64,000 nt of DNA from positions 1,612,001-1,676,000 of the forward strand of contig NZ_JACDXU010000001.1 of the NCBI RefSeq assembly GCF_020539485.1. Reading direction: 5' to 3'. The notes under the pieces were generated by a model. It worked only from the letters and a program-made list of their open reading frames with translations. It ran no database searches and was not told where the DNA came from. Below, one piece after another: positions 25,507 through 34,673 of this stretch. Position numbers and translations under genes: made by a program. The first letter of the stretch is position 1; every line of letters starts with the position of its first letter. Source of the stretch: Fulverythrobacter ferritrahens. GTDB taxonomy: Bacteria > Pseudomonadota > Alphaproteobacteria > Sphingomonadales > Sphingomonadaceae.

Positions 25507-27570
25507 CTACTTCCCCACGCCGCCCGGCCCGAAATCCTCGTAGCTCCGCTTCGCCAGATAGGTGCGGATCGCCTCCGCATCAGCGCGGGTCAATTTGCCT
25601 TTGAAGCTGGGCATGCCGTTCCGGGCGAGCGCACCATCCAGCAGGATGGCAAAGAAGGCATCGTCCATCACCAGCGGCGAAAGGCGCAGATCGGGATAGG
25701 CACCCGCGCTGACGGCGCCGCTGCCATGGCAACGCAGGCAGAAGCGGCCGAACAGTCCGTCCCCCTTGGCAATGACTCCCGCAGCTATCGGCATGGCCCG
25801 CACGATAGGTTCATGCGGCACTTCCTGCGGCGTGAAAGGCGGCAGCTTCGCCTTGCCGTCCAGCGCGAAAACCAGCAGCCGGTTCGGCCCGATGGACTTA
25901 CCGGCCTGCAATGCCATCACCCCGCCAGTCAGCGGCCAGCCGCCGCCCCATCCGGCCATCACCGCCACATATTGCCTGCCATCCAGCCTATAAGTGATCG
26001 GCGGGGCAAGAATGCCTGTCTGCGCATCGAAGCTCCACAGCTGCTTCCCCGTCTCATCATCATAGGCGACCATCTGGCGTGCGGTATTGCCGGCGAAGAC
26101 CAGCCCGCCCGCAGTCGCCAGCACTCCGCCATTGAAGGGCGCGGCCTGGTCCACTTTCCAGCGCGCCTGCTGCTTCACCGGATCCCACGCAATCAGATAG
26201 CCCTTCATCCCGGCGTAGAGAGCCTTGCGATCCGCCTCGCTCATCGTGCCGCCGCCGCTCATCGCCACGCCCGAAGTATAGACGCCAACTACCTGCTTTT
26301 CCGCATCATTGGGTGCGAAGGGCATGCCCACATCCTGGGCAGGAATATAGACCAGCCCCGTGCGCGGGCTGAACGCCATGGGCGGCCAATTATGCCCGCC
26401 CCCTGAACTCGGAAACTGGAAATGCGCCTTGCCGGTGCGATAATAGCGCGCTTCCGGCAGTTCTATCGGGCGGCCCGTTTTCGGATCGAGCCCGCTGGCC
26501 CAGTTCACATTGACGTAAGACTTGCCGGAAATGAACTCCCCCGTCTTCCGGTCCAGCACATAGAAGAACCCGTTTTTCGGCGCCTGCATCAGCACCTTGC
26601 GCAGCTTTCCGTCGATCTCAAGATCGGCCAGCACAATGTTCTGCGTGGCCGTATAGTCCCACGTATCGGCCGGAGTTTCCTGGAAATGCCAGGCATATTC
26701 GCCCGTATCGGCCTGCAACGCGACGATGGAGGAGAGGAACAGATTATCCCCCTTCCCATTCGAGCGCATGCCGTGGTTCCAGGGCGAGCCATTGCCGGTG
26801 CCGATATAGATGAGGTTCAGTTCGGGATCATATTCGATGGCATCCCACACCGTGCCGCCGCCGCCATATTTCCACCATTCGCCTTCCCAGGTGGGGCGGG
26901 CGATCTTCATGGCGCTGTCGGATGCGGCCTTGTCCTCTACACCCGGCTTGCCCGGCACAGTGTAGAAGCGCCAGCGCAGCTTGCCGCTGGCCATGTCATA
27001 GGCACCAACAGAACCGCGCGCCCCGAATTCCGCGCCGCCATTGCCGATCAGCACCATGTCCTTCACCACCCGCGGCGCGCCGGTGATGGTGTAGTTTTCC
27101 GCCAGAGGATCGGCCTGATCGATTGTCTGCGTCTGCCATACCGGCTTGCCGCTTTGCGCATCGAGCGCGATCAGCCGCCCGTCCAGCGCACCGAGGAACA
27201 CCTTGCCGCCTGCCACGGCAACGCCGCGCGACACCGGCCCGCAGCAGGACCGGGCAGAGGCTTCCCGCACCTGCGGATCATAGCTCCACAGCAGCGTACC
27301 ATCGCGCGCATCCAGCGCCTGCACCACATCATAGGCGCTGACGAGATAGATGCGCCCGTCCACCACGATCGGCGTCGCTTCCTGCCCGCGATCCGTATCC
27401 AGATCGTGGAACCAGGCGAGGCCGAGCCGGGAAACGCTCTCCCTGTCGATCTCTTCCAGCGGGGAATATCGCTGCGCCTCCGCCGTGCGGCCATGCATTG
27501 GCCAATCGGCATCCGCGCTGCCGCAGGCTGCCAGAAGGCAGGCGGCGGCCAGCGCGGCGAGCCTCCTCAT
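25507..27570 (-). CDS. PQQ-dependent quinohemoprotein dehydrogenase (alcohol dehydrogenase type), lipoprotein
   Basis: The 687-residue protein is a PQQ beta-propeller (WPMHGRTAEAQRYSPL, ENYTITGAPRVV, YIGTGNGSPWNHG, DTWDYTATQN) fused to a C-terminal cytochrome c domain with Cys611, Cys614 and His615 (CLRCHG) and probable axial Met653 (NGMPSF). The vicinal disulfide pair typical of quinoprotein alcohol dehydrogenases is Cys109-Cys110. The N-terminus has a lipobox (LLAAC, Cys16), so it is probably membrane-tethered in the periplasm. It should oxidise an alcohol and pass electrons to the heme. Its ATG overlaps the MFS stop by 4 bases. No PQQ synthesis genes are in the window. Confidence 0.92.
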   Translation of the reverse strand: MRRLAALAAACLLAACGSADADWPMHGRTAEAQRYSPLEEIDRESVSRLGLAWFHDLDTDRGQEATPIVVDGRIYLVSAYDVVQALDARDGTLLWSYDPQVREASARSCCGPVSRGVAVAGGKVFLGALDGRLIALDAQSGKPVWQTQTIDQADPLAENYTITGAPRVVKDMVLIGNGGAEFGARGSVGAYDMASGKLRWRFYTVPGKPGVEDKAASDSAMKIARPTWEGEWWKYGGGGTVWDAIEYDPELNLIYIGTGNGSPWNHGMRSNGKGDNLFLSSIVALQADTGEYAWHFQETPADTWDYTATQNIVLADLEIDGKLRKVLMQAPKNGFFYVLDRKTGEFISGKSYVNVNWASGLDPKTGRPIELPEARYYRTGKAHFQFPSSGGGHNWPPMAFSPRTGLVYIPAQDVGMPFAPNDAEKQVVGVYTSGVAMSGGGTMSEADRKALYAGMKGYLIAWDPVKQQARWKVDQAAPFNGGVLATAGGLVFAGNTARQMVAYDDETGKQLWSFDAQTGILAPPITYRLDGRQYVAVMAGWGGGWPLTGGVMALQAGKSIGPNRLLVFALDGKAKLPPFTPQEVPHEPIVRAMPIAAGVIAKGDGLFGRFCLRCHGSGAVSAGAYPDLRLSPLVMDDAFFAILLDGALARNGMPSFKGKLTRADAEAIRTYLAKRSYEDFGPGGVGK

Positions 27571-28889
27571 GCTGCTGCTTCAGCCCGGTGCCGCGCGCGA
27601 GCCGCCAGATAGAGGGCAAGCCCGCCAAGCGCGAAGAATCCGGCAAAAGTCGCAATGGCCATTTGCAGCCCGCCCGCCGAAGCCGCCGCGCAGGCCGATC
27701 CGGGAACCTGACCCGCCGCGCCCGCACATAGGGCAGCGAAGTTCCCGCCATAAATCATGGACGACGCCGTATCGCTGACCGTGCCCACCAGTGGCGGGCC
27801 CACGCCCTGCCCAACAAGATGGACGATAAGCAGGAAGATCGCCGATCCCGTCGCACGGCTCCAGGAATCGAGATTTCCATGAAGAGTAGCGATGGCCGGG
27901 CCCATCGCGGTGTAGAAGAAGAACGATCCGACCAGCATCACGGGAATGGCGATGGCCAGATGGCCGCTCATCAGCCCGATCACGAACAATGGCGCGCCGA
28001 GAACCGATCCGAGCGCGGGGAAGCCCAGCAGCCAGCGCTGATCGCGCCGGGCGAAATATTCGCTGGCGAACCCGCCCAGCAACGTCCCCACCAGCGAAGC
28101 AACGCCCGAGATGGTGCCGAAGACCAGCCCCGCCTGCCCTGCATCGAGCGCGTAGGAGCGTGAGAAGAAGGCAGGCAGGAAGGTATTTACCCCGAAGCTG
28201 CCCAGGCTGATGCAGGTCACACCCACCAGCAGGAAGCGGATGGTCGAACTGCCCATCATGCCGCTGAACACCTGCCAGGCGCTAGGCTTTACAGTCGGCC
28301 CGCTTTCCTCCGCCACAGTCGCCCGCGCAGGCTCTTTCAGGAACAGGAAGCACAACAGCGAGATTATCCCGCCCGCCACGCCGAAGAACAGGAAGGTGGA
28401 GCGCCAGTCGTAATTCTCGGCAATGGCCCCGCCCAGAAACGATCCCAGCAGCGAGGCGACCGGAACGCCGAGCATGAAGATGGAAATCGCCGAAGCGCGC
28501 TTTTCCGGCGGATACATGTCCGAAATCATCGAATGCGGCGGAGCTTCCGTGGCGGCGCTGCCCACCGCCATGCCCAACCGGGCCGCCAGCAACTGGGTGA
28601 AATTCACGGTCAGGGCCATGAAGGCTGTGAACGCCGATCCGATGAGCAGGAAACCCGCCGAAATAGTAGAGCGGCGATAGTTTTCCGCCATGCGCGCTAC
28701 CGGGACGCTTGCCAGCGCGTTCACCACGGCAAAGGCAGTGCCGCCCAGCAGGCCGATCTGGAAATCGCTGACCAGGAACTCGGCCTTGATCTTCTCGGCC
28801 ACCAGCGCAACCACCACGCGGTCGATGAAGCCGAAGGCGTTGAGCGAGGCGAGCAGCAGCAAGGCCACTGCACGGTCACGTTGCGTCAC
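27567..28889 (-). CDS. MFS transporter (spinster-like)
   Basis: This 440-residue membrane protein has about 12 helices and MFS motifs: the loop PVARMAENYRRS between helices 2 and 3, and the helix 4-5 region RLGMAVGSAATEAPPHSMISDMY, which resembles spinster-type transporters. It overlaps the PQQ dehydrogenase start by 4 bases, so transporter and enzyme form one operon; uptake of the substrate or export of the product is likely. Divergent AraC-family regulation from the neighbouring gene is plausible. Confidence 0.9.
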   Translation of the reverse strand: MTQRDRAVALLLLASLNAFGFIDRVVVALVAEKIKAEFLVSDFQIGLLGGTAFAVVNALASVPVARMAENYRRSTISAGFLLIGSAFTAFMALTVNFTQLLAARLGMAVGSAATEAPPHSMISDMYPPEKRASAISIFMLGVPVASLLGSFLGGAIAENYDWRSTFLFFGVAGGIISLLCFLFLKEPARATVAEESGPTVKPSAWQVFSGMMGSSTIRFLLVGVTCISLGSFGVNTFLPAFFSRSYALDAGQAGLVFGTISGVASLVGTLLGGFASEYFARRDQRWLLGFPALGSVLGAPLFVIGLMSGHLAIAIPVMLVGSFFFYTAMGPAIATLHGNLDSWSRATGSAIFLLIVHLVGQGVGPPLVGTVSDTASSMIYGGNFAALCAGAAGQVPGSACAAASAGGLQMAIATFAGFFALGGLALYLAARARHRAEAAA

Positions 28890-28968
28890 TGCATTCCCCT
28901 CTATCCGGGCCTCGCTCTCGCGGCGGGCATTCGGCCGTTTCTACCCTTGGGGCGCTGCCTGAACGTGC

Positions 28969-28980
28969 ATGCGAGCGCAT
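28969..28980. promoter_or_regulatory. Candidate operator upstream of MFS gene
   Basis: ATGCG-AG-CGCAT is a perfect inverted repeat 80 bases upstream of the MFS start, in the gap before the AraC regulator gene. It is a candidate only; the same gap must hold the MFS promoter. Confidence 0.3.
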
Positions 28981-29041
28981 TAACAAGCGTGGCAGCGAAG
29001 CGCAGCGTGATGGAGACCGATCTCAACGCCTTGGGGCAACG

Positions 29042-29968
29042 TCAGTGCAGCACCGCCAGAGCGCGGCATTCACGCGGAGTCCGGCCGAAACGAGCCTTGA
29101 AGGCGCGGCTGAAATGCTGGGAATCGCTGAAGCCCCAGAAATGGGCGATGTCGGTAATCGAGCGCGCCGCGAAAGCCGGATCGGTCAATTCGCTGCGGCA
29201 GCGATCCAGTCGGCGGTTCCAGATGATCCGGGCAAGCGTATTCGCCTCCCCCTCAAACAATTTGTGCAGCGTTCGGCTGGAACAGCCCAACGCCTGTGCA
29301 ATCATCGTCACACCCAGGGCAGGATCGGCAAGGTTCCGTTCGATGAATTCCAGCACTGCGGCCCGGCGCCTTTCACGCATATCGGGCAGAGAACCGGAAT
29401 CGCCCGCCCGCAATGCCAGTTCCAGCAACTGGATCATATGGCCGCCGATCAGTTCACGCTCAGGCTGAGACAGCGTCGCCCCGGTCATCACGGCAGCCGA
29501 AGCACCTGCATGCAGCACCTGCACCGCGCCTGACAGATAGCTGCGCGGCCTGCCCCACCAGTTGAAGCCGGGGCGCGGCGCCGGCAGCAACCGGCAAGGC
29601 AAGGTTATGGTCAATTGGCGCGAATGGCCGGGCGCATCGAATTCATAGGCGATATCCTTGCGCAGGGCACACCATTGGCCGGGCCGGATTTCGATCTCGC
29701 GCCCGTGCTGGCGCAATCGCGTAATCCCTTCTTCCTGAAAGAAGAACTTGAGCGCTGCCTCTTCCGCTTCGCGATCCAGCCGGGGGGCCTGGGCGATGCG
29801 ATGCCGCCCCAGCGAGGCTTGGCACAGGCGCACGGATCCGAAATCGCTGCCTCTGAGCGATGCCTCGCGATCGTCGTCAATCTCCACCCGGTCCGCGCCG
29901 GTGAAGGCCAGCCACTGGCGGCTGCGTTCAAGGCGACTGGCCGCCCTGGTGGAAAACACCTTCAGCAT
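29042..29968 (-). CDS. AraC-family transcriptional regulator
   Basis: The 308-residue protein has an N-terminal cupin-like sensing domain of the AraC_binding_2 kind (FFFQEEGITRLRQHGREIEIRPGQW). The C-terminal AraC domain has two helix-turn-helix units (VTMIAQALGCSSRTLHKLF, then ITDIAHFWGFSDSQHFSRAFKARFGRTP). It lies between the MFS/PQQ dehydrogenase operon and the divergent SnoaL/ALDH/GMC genes, so it is the best candidate for the local activator of the island. Confidence 0.9.
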   Translation of the reverse strand: MLKVFSTRAASRLERSRQWLAFTGADRVEIDDDREASLRGSDFGSVRLCQASLGRHRIAQAPRLDREAEEAALKFFFQEEGITRLRQHGREIEIRPGQWCALRKDIAYEFDAPGHSRQLTITLPCRLLPAPRPGFNWWGRPRSYLSGAVQVLHAGASAAVMTGATLSQPERELIGGHMIQLLELALRAGDSGSLPDMRERRRAAVLEFIERNLADPALGVTMIAQALGCSSRTLHKLFEGEANTLARIIWNRRLDRCRSELTDPAFAARSITDIAHFWGFSDSQHFSRAFKARFGRTPRECRALAVLH

Positions 29969-30102
29969 CTCACCCCTCGCTACCCGGCCAAACGGGGCCT
30001 TGCCGACCCGCTTGTCTTTATGGCCGCTTCAGGCAGAACTAATCCGCAAGGACAAAGCTGTCCAGAAGAGGCAGCGGCCGTCAACGAGAGGAGAAAGCCG
30101 AT

Positions 30103-30564
30103 ATGGCACGCATTCCGGTGGAAGATGAACTGGCGATCAGGGAACTCTACGCTCGCTATTGCTGGGCGCTGGATACGGGGGATACTGACGGATATTGCGA
30201 TCTCTTCACCGACGATGCCGAAGCCACGGAAGAAACCTCCTCCGGCGGGCTGGAAATCCGCAAGGGGCGGGACGAGATCCGCAAGCTGGTACTCAAATTC
30301 CATGACCGGCCGGATTTCCCCGGCCACCAGCACCAGATGGACCAATTCACCTTCGAACCCGATCCTCTGGGCCGCCCGGATTGCTGGGTGGTGCGCACCT
30401 ATGCCTGGGCCACGATCAACCGCCCGCCCGAACACCCCATCCTGCACTGGTGCGGCCATGTGCGAGACGAAGTGGTGAAAGTGGATGGCGACTGGAAAAT
30501 CGCCGCCAAGGACATCATGGGCTGGGGCGGCAAGGTGCTGGAACGGTTCGGACCGCGCAATTGA
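30103..30564 (+). CDS. SnoaL-like (NTF2-fold) protein
   Basis: This 153-residue protein has the SnoaL start IRELYARYCWALDTGDTDGY and the C-terminal VDGDWKIAAKDI strand. GAGGAGA eight bases before the ATG supports the start. It resembles the SnoaL protein at 51331 (shared ALDTGD segment). It opens the plus-strand run that continues with aldehyde dehydrogenase, two DUF3237 proteins, GMC oxidoreductase and SDR. Specific reaction unknown. Confidence 0.87.
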   Translation: MARIPVEDELAIRELYARYCWALDTGDTDGYCDLFTDDAEATEETSSGGLEIRKGRDEIRKLVLKFHDRPDFPGHQHQMDQFTFEPDPLGRPDCWVVRTYAWATINRPPEHPILHWCGHVRDEVVKVDGDWKIAAKDIMGWGGKVLERFGPRN

Positions 30565-30670
30565 TATGACTGCGCCACATACATGCGGCTGCACTTTCAG
30601 TCCCTAACCATCGCGGCGAGGCAAGTCCGCACGGCTGCCGGATGCTAGGGGCGGGAGGAAAGGATTTACG

Positions 30671-32152
30671 ATGAGCCAACCCGCCCTTCCCGTCCTGCCA
30701 CCCGCCCGCCACCATATTGGCGGCTCCTGGGCACAGCCTTCCGGCGGCGCGACCATCGCCGTGGAAGACCCTTCGACCGGGCAGACCATCGGCGACATTT
30801 CGGCCGGCAGCGCCGAAGATATCGATGCCGCCGTCTCTGCCGCGCAGCAGGCGATGTATGCGCCGGGTCGCGAGCGCTGGACACCGGCCCAGCGACAGGG
30901 CGCGCTGCTGAAGCTGGCTGACGCCCTGGAGGCCCGTGCGGAGGAATTCGCCCGTCTGGAATCGCTCGATGCGGGCAAGCCGATCTTCAATACGCGGATA
31001 GTCGACGTGCCCGGCGCTGTTGCCGCCCTGCGCTATTTCGCGGGCTGGGCCACCAAGCTGACCGGCGAGACGATGGAGCTTTCCGCTCCCGGCAACTGGC
31101 ATGGCCACGTCCGGCGCGAGCCGGTGGGCGTGGTGGGCCAGATCGTTCCGTGGAACTATCCCCTGATGGGCGCGGCCTGCAAGATCGGCCCTGCCCTCGC
31201 CGCAGGTTGCGCAGTAGTACTCAAGCCAGCCGAGCAAACCTCGCTCTCCACGCTAAGGCTGGCGGAACTGGCCAGCGAATGCGGCGTTCCTCCGGGCTAT
31301 TTCAACGTGGTGACCGGGTTTGGCGCAGAAGCGGGCGCGGCATTGGTGGAACATCCCGATGTCGCCAAGATATCCTTTACCGGCTCCACTCTCACCGGTC
31401 GCCGGATCGCGGAGAGCTGCGGGCGGCAGATCAAGCGCTGCACTGTGGAACTGGGCGGCAAATCTCCCGTTATCGTGCTGCCCGACGCCGATCTGGATGC
31501 CGCCGCGCGGGGGATCGCAACGAGCATCTTCTTCAATAGCGGCCAGACCTGCTCCGCCGGATCGCGGCTGCTGGTCCATGGCAGTGTCGCCGATGATCTC
31601 GTCCAACGGATCGCGGCCATCGGCGCAGCCATGACCATCGGCGCCCCGAGCGATCCCGATACGCGGCTTGGCCCACTGATTTCCGCCGCGCAATTCGCCC
31701 GTGTTTCCGGCTTCGTGGCAAGCGCTCAAAGCGAAGGCGCAACCCTGGCGGCAGGCGGTGCGCTGGACGGCGCAATCGCCGGAGGCAGAGGCCATTACTT
31801 CCGCCCGACCATCCTTGCCGACGTGACTGCCCGCATGGCCGCCGTGGAAGAGGAAATCTTCGGCCCGGTCCTGTGCGTGGCGCGCTTCGAAACGGAGGAT
31901 CTGGACGAGATCGCCGCATTTGCAAACGACACTTCCTATGGCCTTGCATCCTATGTCTGGACCCGCGATCTCGCCAGAGCACTGGGCCTGATCGACAGAC
32001 TGCGCGCGGGCACGGTGCGGATCAATTCGGGCGGCGGGAACGACTTTTCCATGCCGGTGGGCGGAGTGAAGCAGTCCGGCTCCGGCCGGGAAAACGGCCG
32101 CGCCGGGATCGAGGCTTACACAGAGCTCAAAGCCGTCACGATGGTGTATTGA
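30671..32152 (+). CDS. NAD(P)-dependent aldehyde dehydrogenase
   Basis: The 493-residue protein has the expected ALDH length and all key elements: the cofactor loop around PWNYPLMGAACKIGPAL, SFTGSTLTGR, catalytic base Glu260 in VELGGKSP, nucleophile Cys294 in GQTCSAGSR and EEIFGPVLCV. It oxidises an aldehyde to the acid in the cytoplasm. In this island it could follow the PQQ or GMC alcohol oxidation step. Confidence 0.94.
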   Translation: MSQPALPVLPPARHHIGGSWAQPSGGATIAVEDPSTGQTIGDISAGSAEDIDAAVSAAQQAMYAPGRERWTPAQRQGALLKLADALEARAEEFARLESLDAGKPIFNTRIVDVPGAVAALRYFAGWATKLTGETMELSAPGNWHGHVRREPVGVVGQIVPWNYPLMGAACKIGPALAAGCAVVLKPAEQTSLSTLRLAELASECGVPPGYFNVVTGFGAEAGAALVEHPDVAKISFTGSTLTGRRIAESCGRQIKRCTVELGGKSPVIVLPDADLDAAARGIATSIFFNSGQTCSAGSRLLVHGSVADDLVQRIAAIGAAMTIGAPSDPDTRLGPLISAAQFARVSGFVASAQSEGATLAAGGALDGAIAGGRGHYFRPTILADVTARMAAVEEEIFGPVLCVARFETEDLDEIAAFANDTSYGLASYVWTRDLARALGLIDRLRAGTVRINSGGGNDFSMPVGGVKQSGSGRENGRAGIEAYTELKAVTMVY

Positions 32153-32163
32153 GGGGCTTGAGG

Positions 32164-32592
32164 ATGACACAGGAAGCCACAGCACCCACACCCGGCCTTG
32201 TCCCCGCCTTCACGCTCGAAACATTGTTCGGGCCGCCGCTCGATGTGGGAGAACTCCCTATCGGTGGGGCACGCAGCCATTGGCCGGTTGCGGGTGGACG
32301 CTTCCATGGCGACGGGCTGGAGGCATCGGTGAAGGGCGGAGCCGAAACCCGCTTCGCCCGCGCCGATGGCGTGACCGTGGTGGAAGCCAGTTACTACATC
32401 GAGGCAGAGGGCACTCTCGCCCGCGGTTTCGGCACGGGATACCTTACCACGGATGGCGAGTTCCAAGGCACCCGCCTCACCCTTCTGTTCGAGGCGGAGG
32501 TCGATGGCCCGCTCGCCCAACTGGCAGGCGCTGCCTATGTCGCCGAGCGGCCTGCGGGCGCCACCGCCCTCACCATTCACAGGATCGTCTGA
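32164..32592 (+). CDS. DUF3237-family protein, copy 1
   Basis: The 142-residue protein starts at the ATG at 32164, 11 bases after the aldehyde dehydrogenase stop. It has the beta-barrel-like pattern of DUF3237 proteins (PVAGGRFHGDGLEASVKGGA, ARADGVTVVEASYYIEAEGT, GYLTTDGEF). The function of the family is not established. Its stop overlaps the next start by one base (TGATG), so the two DUF3237 copies are translationally coupled and may form a heteromer. Confidence 0.75.
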   Translation: MTQEATAPTPGLVPAFTLETLFGPPLDVGELPIGGARSHWPVAGGRFHGDGLEASVKGGAETRFARADGVTVVEASYYIEAEGTLARGFGTGYLTTDGEFQGTRLTLLFEAEVDGPLAQLAGAAYVAERPAGATALTIHRIV

Positions 32593-33041
32593 TGCAGCTG
32601 GAACTCGCGCTCGAAATGCAGATCACGTTGGGCCCGCGCATGCATATCCACATGGATGGCTATACGCGCGGGGCCGTTCTGATCGAGAAAGGCACTTTCC
32701 GCGGCCCCGGCATTTCCGGCCGGATCGTGCCGGGCAGCGGAGGGGATTTTCCGCTGGTGCAGGCGGACGGCAATGGCCGCTTCGAATCCCAATATCTGCT
32801 GGAAACCGATGACGGCGCCTTCATCCTGAAGCGCAGCACCGGCATCCGCCATGCCCCGCCCGAAGTAGTGGCCAAGCTGCTGGCGCGCGAGGAAGTCGAT
32901 CCGTCCAGCTATTACATGCGCATGACCCCGCGCTTCGAGGCGCCTGTCGGGCCTTATGAATGGCTGAACCGCACGATCTTCGTCGGCGTGGGGCAGCGTA
33001 ACCCTGACGGTTCCCTGTTCCGCTTCTGGAAGGTGGTTTGA
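32592..33041 (+). CDS. DUF3237-family protein, copy 2
   Basis: The 149-residue protein resembles copy 1 in layout (GTFRGPGISGRIVPGSGGDF, QADGNGRFESQYLLETDDGA, TPRFEAPVGPYEWLNRTIFV). The last motif, with a Pro-Tyr-Trp-Leu-Asn stretch, is common in this family. The two copies are clearly diverged. The GMC oxidoreductase ATG follows 5 bases after its stop. Function unknown. Confidence 0.8.
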   Translation: MQLELALEMQITLGPRMHIHMDGYTRGAVLIEKGTFRGPGISGRIVPGSGGDFPLVQADGNGRFESQYLLETDDGAFILKRSTGIRHAPPEVVAKLLAREEVDPSSYYMRMTPRFEAPVGPYEWLNRTIFVGVGQRNPDGSLFRFWKVV

Positions 33042-33046
33042 ACGCA

Positions 33047-34651
33047 ATGGAGCAGTTCGACTATATCGTCGTTGGTGCAGGTTCCGCCGGATGCGTGATC
33101 GCCAATCGGCTGAGCGAAGACCCTTCATGCCGCGTGCTGCTGCTGGAGGCTGGCGGCAGCGACCGTAGAATGGACGTGCGCATCCCGCTCGCCGTCTCCA
33201 AATTATGGCCCAATCCCGATCTCACCTGGGGCTTCTTCTCGGAGGAGGAACCCGAACTGGATGGGCGCCGCCTGCCCGTGGCACGGGGCAGGATGCTGGG
33301 CGGTACTTCCTCGCTCAACGGCATGATGGCGATCCGCGGGCATCGCCGCGATTATGACGGCTGGCGCGATGCCGGGTTGCCCGGCTGGGGCTGGGACGAT
33401 GTGCTGCCCTATTTCCGCAAGCTGGAGAGCCATTGGCGCGGCGACACTCCGTTGCATGGCGGCAGCGGGCCGCTCTGCGTGCAGCCGCATCCCGCACCCA
33501 GCCCACTGATGGCCAATGCGGTGGCAGCTGCACATGCCATGGGTTTTCCCATCACGATGGATTTCAATGGCGAGCGGACCGATGGCTTCGGCATGCCCGA
33601 TTTCACCATCAGGGACGGCCGGCGTCACAGCGCCGCCGACGCCTATCTGCGCCCCGCCCTTTCCCGGCCCAATCTGGAAGTCCGCCCCCATGCGCTCGCC
33701 ACCCGCATCCTGTTCGAGGGGAAGCGGGCAACCGGTCTCGCCTGGATGCAGGGCAGCGAGGAAAAGCAGGCCCATGCCGCTCGCGAGGTGATCCTGTGCG
33801 GCGGGGCGATCAACTCGCCGCAATTGCTGCTGTTATCGGGCATCGGCCCGGCAGAGGATCTGTCGGGAATGGGCATTCCCGTTCTGCATGACAGCCCCGA
33901 TGTCGGCGCCAATCTGATGGATCATCCCGGCGCCGGGATGGAGCTGGACCTTGCCCCTTCCCTCGCCTTTGAAAGCCAGCTCCGCTTTGACCGGCTGATG
34001 CTGTCCGGCCTGCGCTGGCTTATGCGGGAAAAGAGCCCATTCGGCGCCCCGCCGCTGGCCATTTCCGCCAATGTCGCCACTGGCACAGAACCTGACCTTG
34101 TGGACCTGCACATCTTGCTGATCCCGCTGGCGATGGAATCGCGCGTCTGGTTCCCCGGCATCGCCCGCCCATTCGGCCCGCGCATGGGGGCAATGTGGTC
34201 CCTCAACTATCCCAGGAGCCGGGGATGGCTGAAGCTGGCCGCGCCCGATCCCCGCGCCCATCCGCGCATCCGCTTCAACCTGCTGTCGGCAGAGGAAGAC
34301 CGGGCGGAAATGGTGCGTGGCTATCGCACCTTGCGCCGCCTTCTGGCCCAGCCTGCCCTGGCGGAAGTGACCGGCGCGATGCGGCGACCGGAAATGGCAC
34401 CGGAAAGCGACGAGGATGTGCTCGCCTATATCCGTGCAACCGCCGCCACGGCTTACCACCCCTCCGGAACCTGCCGCATGGGGGGTGACGAGCGCGCCGT
34501 GCTGGATGGAGAGTTGCACGTGAACGGCGTGGAAGGCCTGCGCGTGGTGGACGCCTCAGTTTTCCCACGCCTGCCGGGCGGCAATACCAATCTGCCGGTC
34601 ATCATGGTGGCCGAACGGGCCGCCGATTTCATCAAGGCAAGCCGCAGGTAG
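33047..34651 (+). CDS. GMC-family FAD oxidoreductase (choline/alcohol dehydrogenase-like)
   Basis: The 534-residue protein starts at the ATG at 33047; a TTG nine bases earlier lacks room for its ribosome site. The FAD site is YIVVGAGSAGCVIANRL with LLLEAGG. GMC signatures follow (RGRMLGGTSSLNGMMAIRGH, GGAINSPQLLLLSGIGP). The catalytic His471 is in YHPSGTCRMG and the C-terminal Asn in GGNTNLPV. It oxidises an alcohol, perhaps using a membrane acceptor. A parallel GMC gene lies at 49562, also beside SnoaL, SDR and MFS genes. Confidence 0.92.
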   Translation: MEQFDYIVVGAGSAGCVIANRLSEDPSCRVLLLEAGGSDRRMDVRIPLAVSKLWPNPDLTWGFFSEEEPELDGRRLPVARGRMLGGTSSLNGMMAIRGHRRDYDGWRDAGLPGWGWDDVLPYFRKLESHWRGDTPLHGGSGPLCVQPHPAPSPLMANAVAAAHAMGFPITMDFNGERTDGFGMPDFTIRDGRRHSAADAYLRPALSRPNLEVRPHALATRILFEGKRATGLAWMQGSEEKQAHAAREVILCGGAINSPQLLLLSGIGPAEDLSGMGIPVLHDSPDVGANLMDHPGAGMELDLAPSLAFESQLRFDRLMLSGLRWLMREKSPFGAPPLAISANVATGTEPDLVDLHILLIPLAMESRVWFPGIARPFGPRMGAMWSLNYPRSRGWLKLAAPDPRAHPRIRFNLLSAEEDRAEMVRGYRTLRRLLAQPALAEVTGAMRRPEMAPESDEDVLAYIRATAATAYHPSGTCRMGGDERAVLDGELHVNGVEGLRVVDASVFPRLPGGNTNLPVIMVAERAADFIKASRR

Positions 34652-34673
34652 TCGCAAACGGAGGAGTTCGGCC

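Noticed and set aside
27567-34651. Polyethylene glycol (peg) operon
   Set aside because: GMC dehydrogenase, ALDH, AraC regulator and transporter resemble peg genes, but the order differs, no TonB receptor or acyl-CoA ligase is present, and DUF3237, SnoaL and PQQ genes are extra.
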